From NCBI RefSeq assembly GCF_905187505.1, contig NZ_CAJJIC010000107.1:1-8323 (forward strand): a stretch of 8,323 nucleotides of DNA, in the 5' to 3' direction. Below the pieces are notes generated by a model, which saw nothing but the letters and a program-made list of their open reading frames with translations, was not told where the DNA came from and did not search any database. Shown in pieces: positions 1-5,732 of this stretch. Origin of the DNA: an uncultured Mailhella sp. Its GTDB lineage: Bacteria; Desulfobacterota; Desulfovibrionia; Desulfovibrionales; Desulfovibrionaceae. How positions within the stretch are numbered: the first letter of the stretch is position 1; the number at the start of each line of letters is the position of its first letter. Position numbers and translations under genes: made by a program.

Positions 1-89
1 TATGTTTGACAGATAAGGCTGTCGAGACATCGACCAAGGTACTTTTCCATGTTATAGACATGAACGATAACTGATATCTTATTGTTCAT
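1..89 (-). CDS. Family 2 glycosyltransferase, N-terminal part only (cut by window edge)
   Basis: The minus strand from 89 reads as 29 codons beginning MNNKISVIVHVYNMEKYLGR and continuing CLDSLICQT to the window edge. This is the first strand-helix unit of a GT-A fold family 2 glycosyltransferase; relatives usually have SVIVPVYN followed by an aromatic residue and a CLDS(L/I) helix. The proline usual in VPVYN is histidine here. An AAGGA Shine-Dalgarno sequence lies 11 bases before the ATG, and only 20 bases separate this start from the stop of the preceding glycosyltransferase, so the two are probably co-transcribed. The nucleotide-sugar donor and acceptor cannot be judged from this fragment. 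The family call is firm; function beyond that is inference from the cluster. Confidence 0.85.
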   Translation of the reverse strand, partial: MNNKISVIVHVYNMEKYLGRCLDSLICQT

Positions 90-109
90 TGTAGTATTGT
101 TCCTTGAAG

Positions 110-1099
110 TTAAAGATTGTTATTGAAAAATTTTTTTATAATCGGGAAATACGCTATGCAGAATAACTGTCTTCTTTCTTTTTTTGTAAATCTTTTCCAT
201 TTTAGTTGCTTTCTTTTTATGTATTTCTTCAATTCTTTATGCAATACAAGAATGAAAGGATAACGATCTTCTTTTTGCAATCTGTTATAATTCCATCTGT
301 AATTTCCAAGTTGTACGGCAGGAACAATATATTTTACTTTTTCATATATGTCTTTATGTGAGTCAAGGAAACTATTTATTTCATTCCATTCATCGCATAT
401 GCAGAAAACTTTTCCCTTGCTGTTGATTGAAGATTCTGCATTATCCACACGATAGTGCAGATAGGCAGTATCCAGCATCATGAATCTCTTCGCCAGACTG
501 TAGACTTTGAAACTGAAGGAAGTATCCTGATAGGAGGCTCCGGGAGTTTCGAGAAATTTAATGTTGTTCTCTTCAAGCCATGCCCTGCGGTACAGATTGA
601 TCCATATCGTAGGCTGCTGCCAGAACGGGGCAAGGTCATCATTCAATGGACAAAAAACGGTATTCTTGGGAACCCAGGGGAAGTCTCTCTTAATATTGCT
701 GTTGTCTGCCGTATGATATTCATAGTAGCAGCATCGAGCGACATCAAGATTTTGAAACTCTGCGGCACGATACAGTTCTTCATACATTTTCGGCTCGATA
801 AAGTCGTCAGATTCGACAATGCCGATATATTTTCCCTGAGCCTTTGCCATACCCATATTAACGGAGTTTCCATATCCGGTATTTTTTTTATCAATAATTT
901 TTATTCTATTATCTTTATTTTGAAAATCATGAAGTATCGAAAGGGTATTATCTTTTGAGCCGTCATTGATGCATATGATTTCTATATCTTTTAATGTTTG
1001 ATTGCATATGCTTTCAATGCATTGCGAAACATATTTTTCGACATTATAGCACGGAACGACAATTGATACCTTTATGGAGTTTTCTGACATATTCTTCAT
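110..1099 (-). CDS. Family 2 glycosyltransferase (AT-rich)
   Basis: This 329-residue protein has a GT-A domain at its N-terminus: KVSIVVPCYNVEKYVSQ (10-26), the donor-binding IICINDGSKDN (41-51) and the metal-binding ESDD (96-99, within GKYIGIVESDDF). The motif PGASYQDTSF (186-195) sits where this family carries its catalytic acid/base region. No membrane anchor is evident, and the C-terminus is lysine- and arginine-rich and may sit at the membrane surface. It should transfer a sugar from a nucleotide-sugar donor during polysaccharide or O-antigen assembly; the sugar is unknown, though the neighbouring glf makes UDP-galactofuranose available. Start choice is uncertain: an ATG at 1099 follows AGGA by only 4 bases, and an ATG three codons on (1090) is also possible. 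The gene is much more AT-rich than its neighbours and has its own promoter, which suggests separate acquisition. Confidence 0.93.
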   Translation of the reverse strand: MKNMSENSIKVSIVVPCYNVEKYVSQCIESICNQTLKDIEIICINDGSKDNTLSILHDFQNKDNRIKIIDKKNTGYGNSVNMGMAKAQGKYIGIVESDDFIEPKMYEELYRAAEFQNLDVARCCYYEYHTADNSNIKRDFPWVPKNTVFCPLNDDLAPFWQQPTIWINLYRRAWLEENNIKFLETPGASYQDTSFSFKVYSLAKRFMMLDTAYLHYRVDNAESSINSKGKVFCICDEWNEINSFLDSHKDIYEKVKYIVPAVQLGNYRWNYNRLQKEDRYPFILVLHKELKKYIKRKQLKWKRFTKKERRQLFCIAYFPIIKKFFNNNL

Positions 1100-1131
1100 A
1101 CCATCCTGTGTGACGATGATTGTAGGTTTCC

Positions 1132-1161
1132 ATTATCCGCTTGAAAAAATTAAAAAATCAA
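1132..1161 (-). promoter_or_regulatory. Sigma-70-like promoter for the AT-rich glycosyltransferase
   Basis: On the minus strand TTGATT (1156-1161) and GATAAT (1132-1137) are separated by 18 bases, in an AT-rich stretch ending about 30 bases before the start codon at 1099. The -10 matches consensus at five of six positions and the -35 at four of six. Its position would give a short leader containing the AGGA ribosome site. This is pattern matching only. Confidence 0.5.
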
Positions 1162-1185
1162 ATGATATATGTGTGCTTATGAATA

Positions 1186-1480
1186 TTATATGTTATATGA
1201 GGATATTGATGCATGGTTATAATGTATTGTTAAAATTATGTCGGCTTTGCTCATGAAGGAGCCAGAGGCATTCCTAAGTGATTCTGGAAGAAGGCCGCCG
1301 TCTGATTTTACAATGCCCATGTATTTGCCGGGATGTGCAGAGAACACAGTTGATACGAGCATCATTATCGGAGTATGTTATATTCATGACCTTCAGCGTC
1401 CGACCAGTGACGGAGTCCAGATGCTGACGAACATGGTCGTTCACGTTGCCGCACGGCACGAGAACGGATACGGCAGGCAC
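1186..1480 (-). pseudogene. Broken family 2 glycosyltransferase, frameshifted and internally deleted
   Basis: A GTG at 1480 shares its first G with the TAG stop of glf (TAGTG) and opens a frame reading VPAVSVLVPCGNVNDHVRQH and then LDSVTGRTLKVMNIT, a clear GT2 N-terminus. The frame then loses similarity around 1375-1335. Another minus-strand frame continues with HPGKYMGIVKSDGG (from about 1335), which matches the metal-binding GKY(I/M)GIV(E/K)SDD segment, and it stops at 1186. Roughly 30 residues that normally lie between these two blocks are missing, and the second aspartate of SDD has become glycine. The remainder of the protein is absent. The gene was probably once co-translated with glf. 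It resembles the intact neighbour at 110-1099 at matching positions, so it may be a decayed paralogue. A functional short product is unlikely. Confidence 0.8.
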
Positions 1481-2589
1481 TACAGGTTCTCCATGAGCTT
1501 GAGGGTACGGGCAACGGCCTTGTCCATGTCGTAATACCGGTAGTCGCCGAGGCGTCCGAGAAAATGGATGTCGGGATATTCGGCGTGGGCGGCGGCAAGA
1601 TACTTTTCATGCAGAGCCGCATTTTCTTCCCCGGCAATGGGGTAGTACGGTTCGTTCACGCCGCGGCGGTAGGCCGAGGGGTACTCGAACGACACCACCG
1701 TGCGGGGGGATATGTCGTTGAGAAAGTACTTGTATTCTCCTATGCGGGTGAAATCGTAGTTTTCCGGGTAGTTGACCACGGAATGAGACTGGAAGAACTC
1801 GCGATCGTATTCACGGAACTCGAGCGTGATGCTGCGGTAGGGCAGATCGCCGAAGCGCCAGTCCATGAGTTCGTCCACCGGGCCGGTGTAGAAAATGCGG
1901 CAGTCTCGGCATTCCTGCTTTATGTCGTTCCAGGAGGTGTCGAGCTTCACGGTGATGTTCCTGTGGGCGAGCATCTTTTCCAGCATGGCGGTGTAGCCTT
2001 TTTGCGGGATGCCCTGCCAGCGGTTCTGAAAATAGCGGTCGTCGCGGCTCACGTAGACGGGCACGCGACCGGTGACCGCAGGATCGAGCTCTTCCGGCTT
2101 CACGCCCCACTGCTTCATGGTGTAGAAGAGAAAAACTTTCTGGTAGACGTACTCGGCAAGGAAGTTGAGATCGTCGTCGTCGGTCTTGCGCAGTTCGAGA
2201 ATGGGGACCTTTTTATTGAAGCCGAAACGGGCGATGAGCTTGTCTTCGAGGCGGGCGGCCAGAGCTTCCGGGAACACCTGACGCATGGAGTTCAGATTGA
2301 AGGGGATGGGTACGAGCTGGCCGTCTATGAGGCCCACGACCTTGTGCATGTACGGATGCCATTCCGTGAAGCGGGAGACGAAATCCCAGGCGGGCTTCAC
2401 GTCCGTATGAAAGATGTGCGTGCCGTACTTGTGGATGCAGATGCCGTTTCTGTCGTAATAATCGTAGCAGTTGCCCCCTATGTGCGGTTTCTTGTCCACC
2501 ACGAGTGCCTGTTCGCCCCGGTCGGCAAGAACCCGGGCTACGGTTGCGCCGGAAATGCCGGCTCCCACGATGATGTTCTTCACAGTCAC
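1480..2589 (-). CDS. glf: UDP-galactopyranose mutase
   Basis: This flavoenzyme interconverts UDP-galactopyranose and UDP-galactofuranose, the donor for galactofuranose residues in surface glycans; it acts in the cytoplasm with reduced FAD. The 369-residue length is normal for bacterial Glf. The N-terminal Rossmann motif is VGAGISG (8-14), followed by the acidic residue of DKKPHIGGNCYD (32-43). Further family signatures are KYGTHIFHT (54-62), PIPFNL (94-99), MKQWG (158-162), TGRVPVY (173-179), TRIGEYK (281-287) and FLGRLGDYRYYDMD (343-356). Arginines 175, 282 and 346 fall where the substrate-phosphate and flavin-contact arginines of the family are expected. The start is GTG at 2589 with AAGGGG seven bases upstream; no better ATG exists. 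That start overlaps the stop of a decayed upstream frame (GTGA), and the glf stop overlaps the GTG of a broken glycosyltransferase, which indicates a former translationally coupled operon. Confidence 0.97.
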   Translation of the reverse strand: MTVKNIIVGAGISGATVARVLADRGEQALVVDKKPHIGGNCYDYYDRNGICIHKYGTHIFHTDVKPAWDFVSRFTEWHPYMHKVVGLIDGQLVPIPFNLNSMRQVFPEALAARLEDKLIARFGFNKKVPILELRKTDDDDLNFLAEYVYQKVFLFYTMKQWGVKPEELDPAVTGRVPVYVSRDDRYFQNRWQGIPQKGYTAMLEKMLAHRNITVKLDTSWNDIKQECRDCRIFYTGPVDELMDWRFGDLPYRSITLEFREYDREFFQSHSVVNYPENYDFTRIGEYKYFLNDISPRTVVSFEYPSAYRRGVNEPYYPIAGEENAALHEKYLAAAHAEYPDIHFLGRLGDYRYYDMDKAVARTLKLMENL

Positions 2590-3032
2590 TGCTGTTCCCC
2601 TTTTCCCCTGAATGTTTCAGTTTTTGGGGCCTGTATGCCCATGATGTCCTGAACGACGCCAAAGATCAGTGCCCGGCAAAGGGACGTTCCGCGCAAGGTC
2701 GTGTCGAAGATTCTTGCGTCAAGGTGTCGTTCATCCGGATTTGCGGCGGATCGGTTTTGACGGCGCTGAGCGCCGCTGCGGGACGTCTGCCGGACGACGA
2801 TGAAAACGTCAGTCGTTTTCAGATTGTTTTTCTGGTGGATTATTTTTCTCCGGGCATCGTTTTGTCGGCGGGACTCGAGAACCGGAATATTGCTGTCCGG
2901 CGACGCGTCGTTGAAGCAGAGGACTTCTTTGTCCTTCGATGCCGGGGCTGGCACGGATGAGAGCGCTCCCGGGCGGGAGCGCTCTGTTCGGCTGTCGGGA
3001 AGGATGACGGGAAATTGCGTACAGCAGGGCAT
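2586..3032 (-). pseudogene. Remnant of a family 2 glycosyltransferase upstream of glf
   Basis: The open frame on the minus strand could encode 148 residues, but only residues 32-69 are recognisable: SKDKEVLCFNDASPDS and then VLESRRQNDARRKIIHQKN, which align with the KDIEIICINDGSKDN to RIKIIDKKN segment of the intact GT2 at 110-1099. The N-terminal VSVIIPVYN block and the DxD block are both absent, and the remaining residues resemble nothing I know. No ribosome site precedes the ATG at 3032, which lies eight bases beyond the stop of the upstream glycosyltransferase. A strong perfect hairpin (2960-2985) sits inside the frame. The frame ends in a GTGA overlap with glf, so its tail may preserve the 3' end of a gene once coupled to glf. 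I read it as a deletion relic; a short expressed protein is possible but unlikely. Confidence 0.6.
2960..2985. terminator. Perfect 11-bp hairpin downstream of a glycosyltransferase gene
   Basis: AGAGCGCTCCC (2960-2970) and GGGAGCGCTCT (2975-2985) are perfect inverted arms around the loop GGGC. The structure begins about 55 bases after the stop of the glycosyltransferase at 3040-4116 in the direction of transcription. No run of T follows on either strand, so it is not a textbook intrinsic terminator. It could attenuate transcription into glf, protect an mRNA 3' end, or be a leftover of rearrangement. Confidence 0.5.
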
Positions 3033-3039
3033 GGCGTTT

Positions 3040-4116
3040 TCAATGGTTCTGATGTTTTTTCCAGCTGAACAGGATGAAGCCCAGAAGACAGAAAACCTTT
3101 CTGCCGTGAACGTTGCCGATGTACAGAAGCCGCTGCAGCGGCTTCAGATGAAGAAGGGAAAGATCTCTGCCCACGAAGGAGCCGAGACGTATGCTCACCT
3201 TTCCGTCGGCAATGTCCCGCAGAAAGGGGTCGTCCGGCCTGAGATGCCACTTGTGAAGGCGTTCGGCCACGGCGTAGGTGATGCCCGGCTGTTCCCACGG
3301 CAGGCATATCTCGAGAGCGAAGTGCAGCCGTTCAAAGCAGATGCGCTCAAAGATCGTCTTTTTCTGCGGCAGAAGCGCGTGTCGCGTCCAGAAGTCGTGG
3401 ATGGGATCGAGTATCCTGACAAGATCGAAGGCCTGTCCCGGCTTCTTGCGGAACGCCGCGTCCATGATGGAGCCCTCGTGTCTGATGTAGCGGTACAGTC
3501 TGCGCGGCTCAAAATGCACGTTCCTGTTCAGGGCGAAGAAGTTCAGCACGAACACGTTGTCTTCAAAGTGCACTCCTTCAGGAAAGCGCAGGGCGCACTC
3601 TTCAACTTTCGCGCGGCGAAACAGTTTGTCCCACACCGTCATGGAAAGCCTGATCAGATCCTGGTCGGTCAGCGTCTGCGGCCCCTGAAAGGGCACGTCG
3701 AAATAGCCCGAGTCCACGCTTGTGCGCCGTCCGTTTTCCTCGCGCAGTTCCTCGGCGCTGAAGCATACGGCGTCCGCGTCTCCGGCGTCTTCAAGAATCG
3801 TGGTCCAGATGTCGGGCAGTACTTCGTCGTCGCTGTCCACGAAGGCTATCCATGTGCCTTTTGCCGCCTCAAGTCCGGCGTTGCGCGCTGCGGAAACGCC
3901 GCGGTTTTCCTGTTCCAGCACGCGGATGCGGGAGTCTTTTGCGGCGTACTCGCGAAGCAGGGACAAAGAGCCGTCCGTGGAGCCGTCGTCTATGCAGAGA
4001 ATTTCCACGTCGGGGAAGCGCTGGGCAAGCACGCTGTCCAGACAGCGGGCAAGATACTTTTCGACGTTGTAGACGGGAATGATGACGGAAATTCTTGGTC
4101 CGGACGCAGAACTCAT
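3040..4116 (-). CDS. Family 2 glycosyltransferase
   Basis: This 358-residue protein starts with a GT-A donor-binding domain: RISVIIPVYNVEKYLARCLD (8-27), EILCIDDGSTDGS (38-50), ENRGVSAARNAGL (70-82) and the metal-binding FVDSDD (92-97). A later HFEDNVF motif (183-189) corresponds to the catalytic acid/base region of the family. The C-terminal half is helical and rich in aromatic and basic residues (YIGNVHGRKVFCLLGFILFSW), as in many capsule or O-antigen transferases that associate with the membrane. The ATG at 4116 is chosen because AAGGAG lies six bases upstream and the GT2 domain begins at once; the frame is open further upstream but has no family sequence there. The ATG overlaps the TGA of the preceding recombinase-like gene (ATGA), so the two are very likely translated from one mRNA. 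Donor and acceptor are unknown. Confidence 0.94.
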   Translation of the reverse strand: MSSASGPRISVIIPVYNVEKYLARCLDSVLAQRFPDVEILCIDDGSTDGSLSLLREYAAKDSRIRVLEQENRGVSAARNAGLEAAKGTWIAFVDSDDEVLPDIWTTILEDAGDADAVCFSAEELREENGRRTSVDSGYFDVPFQGPQTLTDQDLIRLSMTVWDKLFRRAKVEECALRFPEGVHFEDNVFVLNFFALNRNVHFEPRRLYRYIRHEGSIMDAAFRKKPGQAFDLVRILDPIHDFWTRHALLPQKKTIFERICFERLHFALEICLPWEQPGITYAVAERLHKWHLRPDDPFLRDIADGKVSIRLGSFVGRDLSLLHLKPLQRLLYIGNVHGRKVFCLLGFILFSWKKHQNH

Positions 4117-4979
4117 GACAGCTCCTTTTTCAAGAGTGCCGGCGTGTGCGTCAGTGAGAGCGTTTCCGGCTGGTAGTGTCCCATGATGTTGCGAACCTCG
4201 CCGGCGCACAGACCTCTGCGGAGCATGGCGTCGGCAAAGCTGTGTCGAAGATCCTGAAGGCGAAGTTCCGGTCTGCCGAGGCCGGTGCGGATCAGATTCC
4301 ACGCGTAGAACAGCGACGTGAGGCGTCCGCCCGACGGCGACGAGAACAGCCACGGCACGCCTTCCTTGCGGGGAAGGCTGCGGATGAGTTCCAGCGCTTC
4401 GCTGCTCAGTGGAATGCGTCGCGTGCGTCCCCCAGACGCGGTCACGAGCACGCCTTCATCCTCCAGCACGTCTTCCCAGCGGGCGGACAGAATTTCCGCC
4501 TTGCCTGCTCCGGTGAGCAGAAGAAGATGCACGGCCCGTGCGCCGGGAAGACCGGAATGCTCCTTGAGCAGCGCAATGAGACGTCGCAGCTCGTCCTGCG
4601 ACAATACGTGCGGGGAACGGCGAGAAGGCGCGCGCGGACATTCGGCATCGCGGAAGGCGGCGTCGCTTTCGAGCTCTTTCCAGCGGACGGCGCAGTTCAG
4701 AACGTATTTCAGAAGCCAGAACACTCGATAGCAGGAGCTCTCCGACAGACCCGACTTTTTTAACGACAAAAGCCACTCGTTGATGCTTGAGGCTGCGATG
4801 GATTCAAGAGCACGCGCGCCGAGATAGGGAAGAACGTACTTCACCAGATAGCGCTCGTCCGTCTGCCAGCTGCGCTTGTTCTCCCGGATGAACGGAAGAT
4901 AGCGAAAGTCGACAAATTCCCGCAGACTGAAATGACGTTCCTTCTGACGGGAGGATTTCGGCGTTGTGTCGGTGGTCAT
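4113..4979 (-). CDS. Tyrosine recombinase/integrase-fold protein lacking catalytic residues
   Basis: This 288-residue protein has the two-domain layout of tyrosine recombinases. The N-terminal SAM-like core-binding part covers roughly residues 18-118 (FSLREFVDFRYLPFIRENKR and on) and the catalytic-domain fold roughly 125-285. Recognisable landmarks are LLLLTGAGKAEILSARWED (153-171), GGRTRRIPLS (183-192), LQDLRHSFAD (241-250) and IMGHYQPE (265-272). Against the family pattern, arginine I of TGxRxxE is Gly159, the beta-hairpin lysine is apparently Ala181, the first histidine of HxLRH is Gln242, and the C-terminal tyrosine nucleophile (usual RYAH) is replaced within LSLTH. Arg245 and His268 remain. 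It is therefore probably unable to cut DNA but may still bind it. ATG 4979 is preferred because AGAGGG lies five to six bases upstream; a longer open frame reaches 5045 but runs through the inverted repeat. Its stop overlaps the start of a glycosyltransferase, suggesting a regulatory role in that operon. Confidence 0.85.
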   Translation of the reverse strand: MTTDTTPKSSRQKERHFSLREFVDFRYLPFIRENKRSWQTDERYLVKYVLPYLGARALESIAASSINEWLLSLKKSGLSESSCYRVFWLLKYVLNCAVRWKELESDAAFRDAECPRAPSRRSPHVLSQDELRRLIALLKEHSGLPGARAVHLLLLTGAGKAEILSARWEDVLEDEGVLVTASGGRTRRIPLSSEALELIRSLPRKEGVPWLFSSPSGGRLTSLFYAWNLIRTGLGRPELRLQDLRHSFADAMLRRGLCAGEVRNIMGHYQPETLSLTHTPALLKKELS

Positions 4980-5002
4980 GCTGTCCCTCTGACCGGCGTT
5001 AA

Positions 5003-5022
5003 AAAAGTGTACTTTTTCGGCA
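5003..5022 (+). repeat. Left copy of a perfect 20-bp inverted repeat
   Basis: The sequence AAAAGTGTACTTTTTCGGCA is the exact reverse complement of 5113-5132. It ends 24 bases before the start codon of the recombinase-like gene. Its first 14 bases are themselves palindromic (AAAAGT-GT-ACTTTT), like a dimer-binding operator. Matching stops exactly at both ends of the 20 bases. Confidence 0.95.
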
Positions 5023-5112
5023 AGGCGAAATAGCTTTTGAGGCAAAATTTTTTTGCTGGTTTTTTGTGTGGTTATTTGATAATGATTTTTTTGCTGGCAA
5101 ATGGATTGTAAA
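5023..5112. promoter_or_regulatory. 90-bp AT-rich segment between inverted repeats, with direct repeat and possible promoter
   Basis: The segment is rich in A and T runs and carries ATTTTTTTGCTGG twice in direct orientation (5047-5059 and 5085-5097, 38 bases apart). The best -10-like hexamer is GATAAT at 5078-5083 on the plus strand, with TTGCTG (5053-5058) 19 bases upstream. That candidate points away from the recombinase-like gene. No equally good promoter facing the minus strand was found. The arrangement of outer inverted repeats, inner direct repeats and promoter-like sequence could be an invertible promoter, a degenerate attachment-type site or a looped operator region. Confidence 0.5.
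5047..5097 (+). repeat. 13-bp direct repeat pair (two copies of ATTTTTTTGCTGG)
   Basis: Identical 13-mers occupy 5047-5059 and 5085-5097. Both lie inside the 90-bp segment bounded by the 20-bp inverted repeat. The T runs lower the information content, but the shared GCTGG end makes chance less likely. They may be protein-binding sites. Confidence 0.8.
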
Positions 5113-5132
5113 TGCCGAAAAAGTACACTTTT
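5113..5132 (-). repeat. Right copy of a perfect 20-bp inverted repeat
   Basis: TGCCGAAAAAGTACACTTTT on the plus strand is the exact reverse complement of 5003-5022. The centres of the two internal 14-bp palindromes are 116 bases apart, close to eleven helical turns, which would place bound proteins on the same face of the DNA. Confidence 0.95.
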
Positions 5133-5137
5133 CCGCT

Positions 5138-5269
5138 ATGTTATCAAAGCATGACGGGGTAGGGGAACTTTTGGTGAACGTCGCTTTTGCGGGGAAGAAT
5201 TACATAGCATTATGTAAAAAATATGGTAAAAATGATGCTGTCAGTTTTCTTTTTGCGACGGACTGGTAA
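5138..5269 (+). CDS. Possible small protein, unrecognised
   Basis: An ATG at 5138 opens a 43-codon plus-strand frame (MLSKHDGVGELLVNVAFAGK and onward, ending SFLFATDW) directly after the right inverted repeat and in line with the plus-facing promoter candidate. The frame stays open upstream to a GTG at 5066, but that extension crosses the repeat. No ribosome binding site precedes the ATG. I do not recognise the sequence, and with no family match and a short length it may be fortuitous. Its interest comes only from its position beside the repeats. Confidence 0.2.
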   Translation: MLSKHDGVGELLVNVAFAGKNYIALCKKYGKNDAVSFLFATDW

Positions 5270-5341
5270 AACAGGTGTTGAATCCTGCTTTTGAAGAATG
5301 AGGAATTTAAAGAGATTGTATCAATAGTTCTGGGGTGTTGA

Positions 5342-5623
5342 ATGAAAACGGACGCCGTGCCTCCCCCGGAAGGTGTCCCGAAGACCTCGACGCCCGGAAA
5401 AAGCTCGGACGGAGGCGTTTCCATCGGCCCGTCCAGCGTTTCAGAAGCGCATTCCCTTCAGAAGCGTCATCCTTCCCCGTGCGGCGGGACGGGGCCTTCT
5501 TTGCGTGCCGCGGACGGAAAGGTACGGCGGATCGCGGAGGAGGACGTTCCGTCGCCGGGCGGGGAGAAGCTCGTTCCGGCAGAAGGGAAAAGGGGCCGGC
5601 GGAAAACTTCAAGCATCGCTTGA
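5342..5623 (+). CDS. Doubtful hypothetical ORF, low complexity
   Basis: This 93-codon plus-strand frame starts with ATG after a weak GGGGTGTTGA and encodes a proline-, serine-, glycine- and charge-rich sequence with no recognised domain. Several overlapping frames on both strands are open here, as expected in GC-rich DNA, so openness alone proves little. If real, it would converge with the RecT operon and end just before its terminator. The rest of 5270-5656 holds no other gene I can support. Confidence 0.2.
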   Translation: MKTDAVPPPEGVPKTSTPGKSSDGGVSIGPSSVSEAHSLQKRHPSPCGGTGPSLRAADGKVRRIAEEDVPSPGGEKLVPAEGKRGRRKTSSIA

Positions 5624-5656
5624 AGGGTTTGCCGTCTTCCGCCCTGCCGAGCCTTG

Positions 5657-5707
5657 AAAAAAAGAAGCCCGGCGGACAGAACTGCGGGGTTCTGCGCTCC
5701 GGGCTTC
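5657..5707 (-). terminator. Intrinsic terminator of the exonuclease-RecT operon
   Basis: On the minus strand the arms GAAGCCCGG and CCGGGCTTC (5699-5707 and 5664-5672) pair, with an inner stem CAGAAC/GTTCTG extending the hairpin. They are followed at once by seven T residues (5657-5663). The structure begins 26 bases after the RecT-like stop, making it a textbook Rho-independent terminator for leftward transcription. Confidence 0.92.
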
Positions 5708-5732
5708 GTGGGGTCACGCGTTCAGGGGAACG

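Noticed and set aside
2800..4176. 458-codon plus-strand frame opposite the glycosyltransferase
   Set aside because: It is the complement of a clear GT2 gene with conserved motifs, and its translation resembles no family.
4980..5045. N-terminal extension of the recombinase-like protein to 310 residues
   Set aside because: The extension is encoded by the inverted repeat (giving AEKVHFF), while the ATG at 4979 has a well-placed AGAGGG and the family domain starts after it.
5274..5343. 10-bp direct repeat GGTGTTGAAT (5274-5283 and 5334-5343)
   Set aside because: Short, with no related structure or gene, so it could be chance.
5307..5717. 136-codon minus-strand frame downstream of the RecT-like gene
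   Set aside because: It runs straight through the intrinsic terminator, lacks a ribosome site and a domain, and overlaps several other chance frames.
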